Assembly: GCF_034262375.1 (NCBI RefSeq)
Contig: NZ_CP139558.1
Span: forward strand, 806,001 to 870,000
Length of the DNA stretch: 64,000 nt
Origin: Mucilaginibacter sabulilitoris
GTDB taxonomy: Bacteria > Bacteroidota > Bacteroidia > Sphingobacteriales > Sphingobacteriaceae
Reading direction: 5' to 3'
Shown: positions 16,125 to 23,764 of the stretch, one piece after another
Layout: each line of letters starts with the position of its first letter
Position numbering within the stretch: the first letter of the stretch is position 1
Translations under genes and position numbers: made by a program
Notes under the pieces: model-generated
What the model saw: only the letters and a program-made list of their open reading frames with translations
The model's database searches: none
What the model was told of the DNA's origin: nothing

Positions 16125-16757
16125 ATGAAGAAGTTCATTTTATCGGCAGCAATATTATTAAGCTGCTTAACATTCAAAACCGCCAGTGCCCAGGTAAGTG
16201 TAAGTTTAGGCGTTAATATTGGCAGCCAGCCCGATTGGGGCCCGGTTGGATATGACCACGCCGATTACTATTATATGCCCGATATTGATACCTATTATTA
16301 CGTACCAACCCATCAGTATGTATATTACGACAATAATGTATGGGTACACCGCACTTATTTACCTGCACGCTACCGCAGCTATAACCTATACAGCGGTTAT
16401 AAAGTTGTTATTAACGAACGCAACCCATGGTTAAGGGGCGGCTATTACAGAACAAGGTATGCGGGTTACAGGGGTCGTCATGACCAGGTGATCATTCGCA
16501 ACAGTCATGATGCAAGGTATGCCCACTACTGGCGCGGTAATTATGCCCGCAGGTATGCTTACAACCGTCCGCATTATAATGGAGGAAATCATAGGTTTGG
16601 GCATCAGTATTATGGCCACAGAGGCGGCGGTTATAACCGTGGCAACAATGGCCATTGGGGTGGTGGCCACAGGGGCGGAAACCATGGTGGTCACGGAGGT
16701 GGCAATCACGGGCATGACAACCATGGCCACAACAACCATGGCCACGACAGGCACTAA
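16125..16757 (+). CDS. Secreted His/Gly-rich protein, paralogue B (unknown function)
   Basis: A 210-residue paralogue of the preceding gene. The signal peptide is 1-23 (TFKTASAQ), and the shared core matches nearly word for word (IGSQPDWGPVGYDHADYYYM; YKVVINERNPWLRGG). The tail (about 130-210) is longer and richer in Gly, His, Asn and Tyr, with repeated GGHRGG, HGGHGGG and HGHDNHG units. Core conservation against tail divergence suggests a tandem duplication followed by repeat growth in the tail. Long open frames on the other strand here are by-products of the GC-rich repeats. The function is unknown; a surface or matrix metal-binding role is possible. Confidence 0.78.
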   Translation: MKKFILSAAILLSCLTFKTASAQVSVSLGVNIGSQPDWGPVGYDHADYYYMPDIDTYYYVPTHQYVYYDNNVWVHRTYLPARYRSYNLYSGYKVVINERNPWLRGGYYRTRYAGYRGRHDQVIIRNSHDARYAHYWRGNYARRYAYNRPHYNGGNHRFGHQYYGHRGGGYNRGNNGHWGGGHRGGNHGGHGGGNHGHDNHGHNNHGHDRH

Positions 16758-16780
16758 ATACTAATTGATCTTATAACAAG

Positions 16781-16811
16781 CAGGCCTCCCTTAAAAAGGA
16801 GGCCTGTTTTG
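16781..16811 (+). terminator. Rho-independent terminator after paralogue B
   Basis: CAGGCCTCC (16781-16789) pairs with GGAGGCCTG (16798-16806), followed by TTTTGTTTG. Confidence 0.85.
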
Positions 16812-16864
16812 TTTGTAGCTAATAAGCTCAACCCATTATACTTCGACAAGTTTAACATGGCAGC

Positions 16865-16960
16865 CATCACTCAATTGTCATCGACCGAAGGGAGAGATCT
16901 TATGTGATGAGCTTATAATGTGTACAAGATCTCTCCTCGTACCTCGGGATGACAAGGAGA
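16865..16960. repeat. Long inverted-arm repeat, dispersed family
   Basis: Arms containing TGTCATCGACCGAAGGGAGAG and, inverted, CTCTCCTCGTACCTCGGGATG are separated by about 40 nt that include AAGATCTCTCC and its partner GGAGAGATCTT. It lies between the convergent paralogue B and TonB receptor genes. Confidence 0.6.
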
Positions 16961-16986
16961 GTTTTGTGAGCGCTTCCACACTTTCT

Positions 16987-19452
16987 TTAAAAATGCAAAA
17001 TAGCCTTAAAACTAATATTACGCCCCATGTTATAAATTCCGGTGTGCCCGTTGGGTGATGCCTGGTAATATTCAAAATATTTAAGCCGGTTTAAATTGGC
17101 CTGGTAAGCGGTATCAAATATATTATCAGCCTGTATAAAAAACTCATAAAAACACGTGGCTGCTTTTGCCGGTTTAATGGTAAAGCCAAGTCCTGCGTTA
17201 AAAAGCGTATATCCTTTGGTGTAAGTTTCGGTGTTATCTAAAGCGTAAAAATGATTTTGATTGGCGTAGCTATCTGCCTCTAAACGGGCGTTCAGTTTTG
17301 TAAACAGGCCATAAGTACTGGGCAGGTTCAACTTTAGGGCCGACCGGATATGCAGCGGAGGTATAAAGGGCAGGTATTTGGCGGCATTGCCATAACGGGC
17401 TATTAGCTGCTGATTTTTATTAATACCGGTTACCCAGGCAATACTGTTATCGAGGGCCAGCCATTTAATGCTTTGCGGGTGCAAATTAAGGGTAAGTTCG
17501 GCCCCGTATAATCGCGCTTTTGATTGCTGGTATTGGTAGGTACTATTGCCGGGTACAATGATAACCGGGTTGCCATCGGCATCATTAACCTTGGCCTGGT
17601 AAATGTAGTTATCAATATTATTGTTAAATGCCTCGGCAACAATGTCCATATCGGGCAAATAGGCAATAAAGCCTATATCCTGCTGCAAGCTAAATTCAGG
17701 ATTAAAGCTGCGGTTACCCAGGTAAACAATGTGCGCGCCCGGGTCGAGCCCGTTTGAACCAATTTCGGTAATATTAGGCGCCCGGTACCCGCGTGCTATA
17801 TTGGCTTTTAACAGCAGGCGGTCGCTAAGATTATAGGTAAGCCCCAGGCTGCCCGAAATGCCCTGATAAGTATGTTTAAACGAGGGAAACTGCAGGTTGG
17901 CACCGGCGGTGTCGGGCAGGAGCGCCTGTTTGCCAAAACCGGTTTGCGCATCAGCGCCCACATAAAAATTGTTCCAGCTGATGTGCCGGTTATCGTAACG
18001 GATGCCGCCGGAAACATCAATCCTCCCAAAGCTTTTTTTAGCGAACAGGAAGCTACCGGCGTCGAACAGGTTATAGTCTGGTATCGGAAAATCAGTGGCG
18101 GCCTTGCTGCGGTTGGTTTGGTAAATGCCGTTAACGCCTATGGTAGTTTCAACACCGCCAAACGCAGGCAGGTTATAACGTACATCGTAATTTATGGTAT
18201 TGAGCACTACGTATAAGCCTGCTTGTTCAGGTACGGTTGGGTGATTATATTCCCTGCGGATGCTTTGCTGAAAACCCAGTGATGTGTTAACGCTGCCATC
18301 GCCGGTTTTAAAAGAATTGGAAGTATATAAACGATAATGCTGTATACGCTGGTGTAGCGGAGCAATACGATAGGAGCTAAGCTCATCGCCGGAAACTATA
18401 GGACGGCTTTTAATATCGTCCTGTCCGGCTTCGTAAGTTTGTTTAGTAAACCGGCGGCTCAGCGAGTCGCGGCTGCCGTCGGGTATTTCCTGGCGGTTAT
18501 CATACAGGGTAGCGCCAATTTGCGAGTATCCCCATGATTTATCAACCCGGGCAATGCCCGATAAATTAAATTCGCGGTAGCCGGTATTGTATACAAAGCC
18601 GTCAATTTTATTTTGATAATCATGCGCTGTTTTTGCGGTGGCACGAAAAGCATATTTCCAGTTATTTTTTTTGTATGATAAGCCAACAGAGGTACCCACC
18701 ATGCCGTTATTGGTATGGTAATCGGCTATTACATCGCCATTCAGTTTGCCGTCGTCGCCGTTAGGAATATAGGGGATAAGGTTGATCACCCCGGCAAGCG
18801 CATCGGAGCCGTAAGTTAAACTGGCTGGGCCTTTTACCACCTCGGCACGACCGATGCCATACTGGTCAATCTCAATGCCGTGTTCATCGCCCCATTGCTG
18901 CCCTTCCTGGCGTATGCCATCGTACAGGGTTAGGACCCTGTTGTAACCCAGGCCGCGGATAAAAGGTTTGGAAATATTGGGCCCTGTGGTAACCGCGCTT
19001 ACGCCGGGTACGCCTTTTATAACAGCATCAATAATATTATTATTTACGTGCTGCTCAATTTCCTTTTTACTCATTACCGTTATAGGCACCGGGTTGCTCC
19101 GCAGCTGGGTAGCACGTGATACGCCGGTAACCACAACCTCGTTTAATTTAGAAGGCTTTTCTTTCAGGCTGATGTCATGAACAACCGGGTTATCGGCACT
19201 GATGGTGATACTCAGCGTTTCGGCTTCGTACCCTATACTGGTAATAGTAATGCCATAGGTGCCCGCAGGTATGTTTTTGATTTCGAAATAGCCCTTTGTG
19301 TTTGTACTGGCTCCCTTTCCGGTACCCTTAACATTTACCGACGCGTATGATAATGGCAGATTATTGGCCAAAACACGACCTTTTAAAACTCCGGTTTGAG
19401 CAAATAAGGTATTAGTAGCAAGTAATGAAAATAGTAAAAATAGTGTTCGCAT
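16987..19452 (-). CDS. TonB-dependent receptor, probable metal or metallophore uptake
   Basis: An 821-residue outer-membrane active transporter. Signal peptide 1-18 (NTLFAQ) is followed by a carboxypeptidase-regulatory-like beta-sandwich (about 20-100), a plug domain (about 115-225; FIRGLGYNRVLTLYDGIRQE, then VVKGPASLTYGSDALAGVIN) and a barrel to the end, with the terminal aromatic in SFKAILHF. Full length for the family. The gene is divergent from a DtxR/MntR-type metalloregulator with a shared palindrome between them, which points to iron, manganese or a chelate as substrate; that is inference from context. No SusD-like partner follows, so polysaccharide uptake is unlikely. Confidence 0.92.
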   Translation of the reverse strand: MRTLFLLFSLLATNTLFAQTGVLKGRVLANNLPLSYASVNVKGTGKGASTNTKGYFEIKNIPAGTYGITITSIGYEAETLSITISADNPVVHDISLKEKPSKLNEVVVTGVSRATQLRSNPVPITVMSKKEIEQHVNNNIIDAVIKGVPGVSAVTTGPNISKPFIRGLGYNRVLTLYDGIRQEGQQWGDEHGIEIDQYGIGRAEVVKGPASLTYGSDALAGVINLIPYIPNGDDGKLNGDVIADYHTNNGMVGTSVGLSYKKNNWKYAFRATAKTAHDYQNKIDGFVYNTGYREFNLSGIARVDKSWGYSQIGATLYDNRQEIPDGSRDSLSRRFTKQTYEAGQDDIKSRPIVSGDELSSYRIAPLHQRIQHYRLYTSNSFKTGDGSVNTSLGFQQSIRREYNHPTVPEQAGLYVVLNTINYDVRYNLPAFGGVETTIGVNGIYQTNRSKAATDFPIPDYNLFDAGSFLFAKKSFGRIDVSGGIRYDNRHISWNNFYVGADAQTGFGKQALLPDTAGANLQFPSFKHTYQGISGSLGLTYNLSDRLLLKANIARGYRAPNITEIGSNGLDPGAHIVYLGNRSFNPEFSLQQDIGFIAYLPDMDIVAEAFNNNIDNYIYQAKVNDADGNPVIIVPGNSTYQYQQSKARLYGAELTLNLHPQSIKWLALDNSIAWVTGINKNQQLIARYGNAAKYLPFIPPLHIRSALKLNLPSTYGLFTKLNARLEADSYANQNHFYALDNTETYTKGYTLFNAGLGFTIKPAKAATCFYEFFIQADNIFDTAYQANLNRLKYFEYYQASPNGHTGIYNMGRNISFKAILHF

Positions 19453-19506
19453 TTAATTTTATTTTGTACAAACTTATTTAAATTTTTTGATTAACTGATG
19501 TAAAAT

Positions 19507-19524
19507 AATTAGTCAAGACTAATT
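19507..19524. promoter_or_regulatory. Candidate DtxR/MntR operator
   Basis: AATTAGTC-AA-GACTAATT is a perfect 8-2-8 inverted repeat. It touches the -33 region of the regulator's predicted promoter and lies about 55 bp from the TonB receptor start. The form resembles the TTAGnnnnnnCTAA boxes bound by DtxR/MntR proteins. Confidence 0.65.
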
Positions 19525-19556
19525 TTATAAAAAAGGCAATGTTTTTCCTATGTTTG
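19524..19556 (+). promoter_or_regulatory. Promoter of the metalloregulator gene
   Basis: TTTA (19524-19527), a 21-bp spacer and TATGTTTG (19549-19556). The -7 box matches the Bacteroidota consensus exactly. The predicted start is about 13 nt before ATG 19575. Confidence 0.55.
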
Positions 19557-19574
19557 TGTGTAATTATATTGGGG

Positions 19575-20225
19575 ATGTACACATTATCAGAAGAGAATTA
19601 CTTAAAATCCATTTACCGGCTTGGGCAAACCGGTTTTAAAATAACGCCAACAGCTATTGCTGAATCGTTGGGGAACAACCCGGCATCGGTGGTGGATATG
19701 ATACGCAAGCTCACCGAGAAACAGCTGATCTCATACGATAAAAAGAATGGGGTAAAGCTTACACCACAGGGCTTAAAGGATGCTGTACTAATTGTGCGCC
19801 GCCACCGGCTTTGGGAGGTTTTTTTACTGGAAAAGCTGGGTTATCATTGGGATGAGATACATGATATAGCCGAGGAGCTTGAACATATTAATAATGCTAC
19901 ACTGGCCGACAGGCTGGATAAGTTTCTGGGTTTCCCGGAATATGACCCTCATGGCGACCCCATACCCAAGGCCAACGGCAAGGTGCCTAAGTCTTACTCG
20001 GTAACCTTAACCGACCTTAAGGCGGGAGATACCTGCCGTGTGGCCGCTGTGCGCGATACCAACAGTCCGTTTTTGCAATACCTGCAAAAGCTGGAAATAG
20101 GTATAGGTACCCAAATACAGCTTATTGAAAAAATACCGTTCGATAATTCGCTGGTGATCCGGATTGGCGACAAGGAAAATACCACAGTGTCACAAAAATT
20201 TGGCGAAAATATCCTGGTGGATTAA
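19575..20225 (+). CDS. DtxR/MntR-family metal-dependent repressor
   Basis: A 216-residue metalloregulator that represses transcription when loaded with Fe(II) or Mn(II). The N-terminal winged helix (about 1-60; MYTLSEENYLKSIYRLGQ, then NNPASVVDMIRKLTEKQLI) is followed by the dimerisation and metal domain (about 65-140; RRHRLWEVFLLEKLG, then EELEHINNATLADRLDKFLG and a CxxHG-like position occupied by DPHGDPIP) and a C-terminal FeoA/SH3-like domain (about 150-216). ATG 19575 gives the family's normal start; an upstream in-frame ATG at 19539 lies before the predicted -7 box. It probably controls the divergent TonB receptor and itself. Confidence 0.93.
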   Translation: MYTLSEENYLKSIYRLGQTGFKITPTAIAESLGNNPASVVDMIRKLTEKQLISYDKKNGVKLTPQGLKDAVLIVRRHRLWEVFLLEKLGYHWDEIHDIAEELEHINNATLADRLDKFLGFPEYDPHGDPIPKANGKVPKSYSVTLTDLKAGDTCRVAAVRDTNSPFLQYLQKLEIGIGTQIQLIEKIPFDNSLVIRIGDKENTTVSQKFGENILVD

Positions 20226-20330
20226 GCGGAAAGCAGAATGTTTAAAGCGGAAAACTAAACATAGTAAAAGGCGCAAAGTATTCATTTGCTTTAGGCCTTT
20301 AGCTTTCTGCTTTAAGCTTTTTACGGTTTC
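20226..20330. repeat. Inverted-arm intergenic repeat (AAAGCAGAAAG type)
   Basis: The left arm AAGCGGAAAGCAGAATG and the right arm CTTTAGCTTTCTGCTTTAAG are approximately reverse complementary. It fills the gap between the convergent regulator gene and the next minus-strand gene. Confidence 0.5.
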
Positions 20331-20821
20331 CCATTTATCTTAGCCGATTCTTCGAGTTCGTTATCAACCTGGTCGTCAAAATACAGGCGATATATTTCCC
20401 AGTCGTTTTTAGGTTTGTAAAACATAAAGGTGAACCGCACAGGCTGGTTCTGGTGTTTAACCAGGTAACTATACAAAATAAGGCTGTTGGAGGCTTTGCG
20501 TTGTACTATAAGTTCCTTACCCACATACAAACCAATTAAGGCCCTTGTGGTATCTATTTTAGCGATCAGGCCCCTCAAGCTTGTAGAGTCAACCAGCGGA
20601 TTGGTTTTAAAAATATTAATGATAGCCCTTGACGTGCCGTCCTTTTCGTAAGTCTTAAAAAATTTGTCGATATAAGTGGTTACGCCTGTAACGGCTGCCG
20701 CAGGTTTGGCAGCTGCGGTTGCCGGTGTGGCAGTTGTTTGCGCGCGGGCACTGCTGTAAAAAGCACAGGTTAATACGATAAAGAGTGCCGGTTTTATTGT
20801 TTTAAGGCTAAAGTATTGCAT
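20321..20821 (-). CDS. Secreted protein of unknown function
   Basis: No family recognised. The 166 residues start with a signal peptide (about 1-27, ending SSARAQ) and an Ala/Thr/Pro-rich linker (about 28-45). A mixed alpha/beta domain of about 110 residues follows, with TYIDKFFKTYEKDGTSRAI and FTFMFYKPKNDWEIYRLYF. It resembles small periplasmic proteins that fold like DUF4019/NTF2-type domains, but I cannot assign it. It stands alone, convergent with the metalloregulator and divergent from the TPR gene. Confidence 0.65.
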   Translation of the reverse strand: MQYFSLKTIKPALFIVLTCAFYSSARAQTTATPATAAAKPAAAVTGVTTYIDKFFKTYEKDGTSRAIINIFKTNPLVDSTSLRGLIAKIDTTRALIGLYVGKELIVQRKASNSLILYSYLVKHQNQPVRFTFMFYKPKNDWEIYRLYFDDQVDNELEESAKINGKP

Positions 20822-21025
20822 ATTGGTATTTTAAGAGGTTTAAAAATAGGTAAATTATACAACTCCGAGTATTTATTCCTATCAGTAAGATGTAAAAAAG
20901 TGTTTTATTTAAAATCGGCTGTTTCCGGCCTGTTCATCAGTATACGGTCATCAATAAAATAATATTTTATTTGAATAAGCTATAATACCTATATTAAACT
21001 ACCAATCACTTATCGCTATTGAAAT

Positions 21026-22564
21026 ATGAAACGACTACTGTCGGCTTTGTTGCTGTTCGCCTTATCAAACACCTTCGCCCAAACAAAAACCGATTACCAA
21101 AAGAATGGCGATTCCCTTTACAAAAACAAGGACTATAATGGAGCCATTGATGCTTATACCAAAGGGATCGGCGCCAATCAAAAAAATAAAGTAATACTTG
21201 CCATATTGTATGACAAACGTGCCCAGGCTGAGATTGAACTTGAACAATATCAAAAAGCGATAGATGATGAAACTGCGGCGATTTCTGCCAATCCTAATAA
21301 TAAGGATGCGTATTGGAACCGGGGAATAGCCTACGGAAATAGTAAAGCGTATCAGCTGGCTATTAACGATTATACCAAAGCCATGGTTTTTTATAAGGGT
21401 GATAATGAAAACCTGTCTACATTATATGATAACCGTGGAATAAATGAGCGGCGGCTGAAACAATATCAAAAGGCTATTGACGACCATACGCAGGCTATTA
21501 CATTAAACAGTAAAAATGGCGATGCGTATTGGCATAGGGGCATTGCCTATAATAATAACCATCAATACCAGCAGGCTATTGACGATTATACTACCGCTAT
21601 GTTCTATAACCAAGAGGATGTTGAAGACCTGGCTACCTTATACAAGAACCGGGCGGTTAATAAGCAGCTTTTAAAACAGTACAAGGAGGCTATCAATGAT
21701 TTTAACACAGCTCTGCAACTAAACCCTAAAAACGGAGATGTGTATTGGGACAGGGGCCTTACTTACCAATATAACAGTGATTACCAGCTGGCTATTAATG
21801 ATTTTAACTCGGCTATATCCTATTATCAGGATGACAAAAACAGTAAGGCCACTTTATATAACAACATGGCCGTTAATGCAATGGCCTTGCACCAGGCCCA
21901 AAAGGCGCTTGATTATGTAAGTAAAGCCGTTGAGGAGAATCCGCAAAACGGCTACTTTTACTGGATACTCGGCAGTATTTACAGTCAGATGGGTGAATGC
22001 AAAAAAGCTATCGAAGAGTTGACCAAAGCCATGGGTTTTTATAAAGACAACAAGAGGATCCTTGCATCACTGCACAGTGAAAGCGCTACTAACCTTTATA
22101 TACTTAACCAAAATCAGCAGGTAATTGACGAGTGTAATACCGCCATCGCGCTTTACCCCAATAATGCAAACCCATATTTTACAAGAGGGAAGGTCTATCT
22201 GAAAAGAATTGTTGATAAAGAAAAGGCCATGCAGGATTTTAACAAGGTAATAGCACTAGATACCACTAAGGCCACGGTGAGTTATATCTTTTCGCAGTTT
22301 TATATTGGCAATACCGATTTGGCCATGCAGAAACTACAGGAGCAGGTATTGAAAACTGTTAGTGCCGATGATGTGCTGAACCATTACTATAATATTGCCT
22401 GTATGTTTTCCATTATGAATAAACCCGATGAAGCCAACATTTATTTAAAAAAGGCCGTTGAGTCGGGCTACTTTAAACAGTTTGCGGCCAATGATGAAGA
22501 CTTTGACAACATACGTAAAACACCGGACTACATAGCGCTTATGGCAGACGGCAACTCAAAATAG
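21026..22564 (+). CDS. Secreted tetratricopeptide-repeat protein
   Basis: A 512-residue periplasmic TPR protein. Signal peptide 1-19 (LSNTFAQ) is followed by about a dozen TPR units over residues 20-480. They alternate between two recognisable types (for example KDAYWNRGIAYGNSKAYQLA and LYDNRGINERRLKQYQKAID), which suggests growth by duplication of a two-repeat block. There is no catalytic domain. TPR proteins of this type usually scaffold envelope complexes; the partner is unknown. It is monocistronic and convergent with pdhB, with a shared terminator between them. Confidence 0.88.
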   Translation: MKRLLSALLLFALSNTFAQTKTDYQKNGDSLYKNKDYNGAIDAYTKGIGANQKNKVILAILYDKRAQAEIELEQYQKAIDDETAAISANPNNKDAYWNRGIAYGNSKAYQLAINDYTKAMVFYKGDNENLSTLYDNRGINERRLKQYQKAIDDHTQAITLNSKNGDAYWHRGIAYNNNHQYQQAIDDYTTAMFYNQEDVEDLATLYKNRAVNKQLLKQYKEAINDFNTALQLNPKNGDVYWDRGLTYQYNSDYQLAINDFNSAISYYQDDKNSKATLYNNMAVNAMALHQAQKALDYVSKAVEENPQNGYFYWILGSIYSQMGECKKAIEELTKAMGFYKDNKRILASLHSESATNLYILNQNQQVIDECNTAIALYPNNANPYFTRGKVYLKRIVDKEKAMQDFNKVIALDTTKATVSYIFSQFYIGNTDLAMQKLQEQVLKTVSADDVLNHYYNIACMFSIMNKPDEANIYLKKAVESGYFKQFAANDEDFDNIRKTPDYIALMADGNSK

Positions 22565-22592
22565 TATAACAGGCAAAAATGTTGAAATAAAA

Positions 22593-22617
22593 AAAGCCTG
22601 CTACAAGAGCAGGCTTT
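22593..22617. terminator. Bidirectional terminator between the TPR gene and pdhB
   Basis: AAAGCCTGCT and AGCAGGCTTT pair perfectly around a 5-nt loop, with A-runs before and T-rich DNA after. It serves both convergent genes. Confidence 0.85.
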
Positions 22618-22638
22618 ATAAATAGCTTTATGGTATGA

Positions 22639-23622
22639 TTATTTAGTAACGTACATTACTTCTTTTACCGCTTTAATAACTCTTTCTGGATTTGGCAGGT
22701 ATTCCTGTATTAAAGTTGGTGCATAAGGCAATGGAACGTCGCCGCCCATGATGCGCAGAATAGGAGCATCAAGATAATCAAACGCGTCTTTTTGTACTTT
22801 AAAGGCAACCTCGGTAGCAATTGAACCTAAAGGCCAGCTTTCTTCAATAATTACCAGACGGTTTGTTTTTTTAACTGACTCAATAACGGTAGCGTAGTCA
22901 ATAGGACGCACTGTGCGCAGATCGATCACTTCGGCATGGATGCCTTCTTTTTCTAGTTCGGCAGCGGCAGCAACAACCACTTTCATGATCTTGCCAAAGC
23001 CAACTAAAGTAACATCGGTACCTTCTTTAACCACCTTAGCTTTACCCAGTGGTATATAGTAAGTATCTTCAGGTACTTCGCCTTTATCGCCATACATTAA
23101 TTCAGATTCCATGAAAATAACCGGATCCGGATCAAGAATAGCTGATTTTAATAAACCTTTGGCATCATAAGGGTTTGATGGTACAACCACCTTTAAGCCC
23201 GGACAGTTAGCATACCAGTTTTCGAAGCACTGGCTGTGCTGCGAGCTGAGCATACCCGCGTTACCGGTTGGGCCGCGGAAAACTATCGGAACTGAAAACT
23301 GACCGCCGCTCATTGACATGATCTTGGCAGCTCCGTTAATGATCTGGTCAATAGCTACCAGTGAGAAGTTGAAAGTCATGAACTCGATGATGGGGCGCAA
23401 ACCATTCATGGCAGAGCCAATGCCTATACCGGCAAAGCCTAATTCAGAGATGGGCGTATCAATAACGCGTTTAGCACCAAATTCATCCAGCATACCCTGA
23501 CTTACTTTATAGGCACCATTGTATTCGGCAACCTCTTCACCCATCAGGTATATTTTATCGTCGCTGCGCATTTCTTCGACCATGGCCTCTCTTAGCGCTT
23601 CTCTGAATTGTATTTCTCTCAT
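22639..23622 (-). CDS. pdhB: Pyruvate dehydrogenase E1 component, beta subunit
   Basis: The beta subunit of the heterotetrameric E1 enzyme, which with thiamine diphosphate decarboxylates pyruvate for acetyl-CoA production in the cytoplasm. The 327 residues begin MREIQFREALREAMVEEM, which is the family's normal N-terminus; twelve extra in-frame residues upstream are not expected. Visible landmarks are the transketolase pyrimidine-binding region (MGEEVAEYNGAYKVSQGM; RVIDTPISELGFAGIG) and the C-terminal domain (VVIEESWPLGSIATEVAF). The E1 alpha gene is not in the window. A near-consensus promoter precedes it. Confidence 0.95.
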   Translation of the reverse strand: MREIQFREALREAMVEEMRSDDKIYLMGEEVAEYNGAYKVSQGMLDEFGAKRVIDTPISELGFAGIGIGSAMNGLRPIIEFMTFNFSLVAIDQIINGAAKIMSMSGGQFSVPIVFRGPTGNAGMLSSQHSQCFENWYANCPGLKVVVPSNPYDAKGLLKSAILDPDPVIFMESELMYGDKGEVPEDTYYIPLGKAKVVKEGTDVTLVGFGKIMKVVVAAAAELEKEGIHAEVIDLRTVRPIDYATVIESVKKTNRLVIIEESWPLGSIATEVAFKVQKDAFDYLDAPILRIMGGDVPLPYAPTLIQEYLPNPERVIKAVKEVMYVTK

Positions 23623-23655
23623 TATATTTATATAAAATGATGTTTTTTGCGACCG

Positions 23656-23686
23656 CAAATATAAACACTAATGTGTAAAAAGCAAT
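23656..23686 (-). promoter_or_regulatory. pdhB promoter
   Basis: On the minus strand: ATTG, a 19-bp spacer, then TATATTTG (23663-23656), which matches the -7 consensus exactly. The leader is about 25-30 nt. Confidence 0.6.
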
Positions 23687-23764
23687 CCCTAAGGGTATGC
23701 AGTTGAGGTTTTAATACATATATTTTACAAAATTCATTACATTGGGTTCATAAACCTTGTACCA

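Noticed and set aside
16431..16754. Minus-strand and alternative plus-strand frames over the His-rich tail
   Set aside because: The GC-rich repeat tail of paralogue B opens all frames. The translations are Met/Val/Ile/Thr low-complexity sequence.
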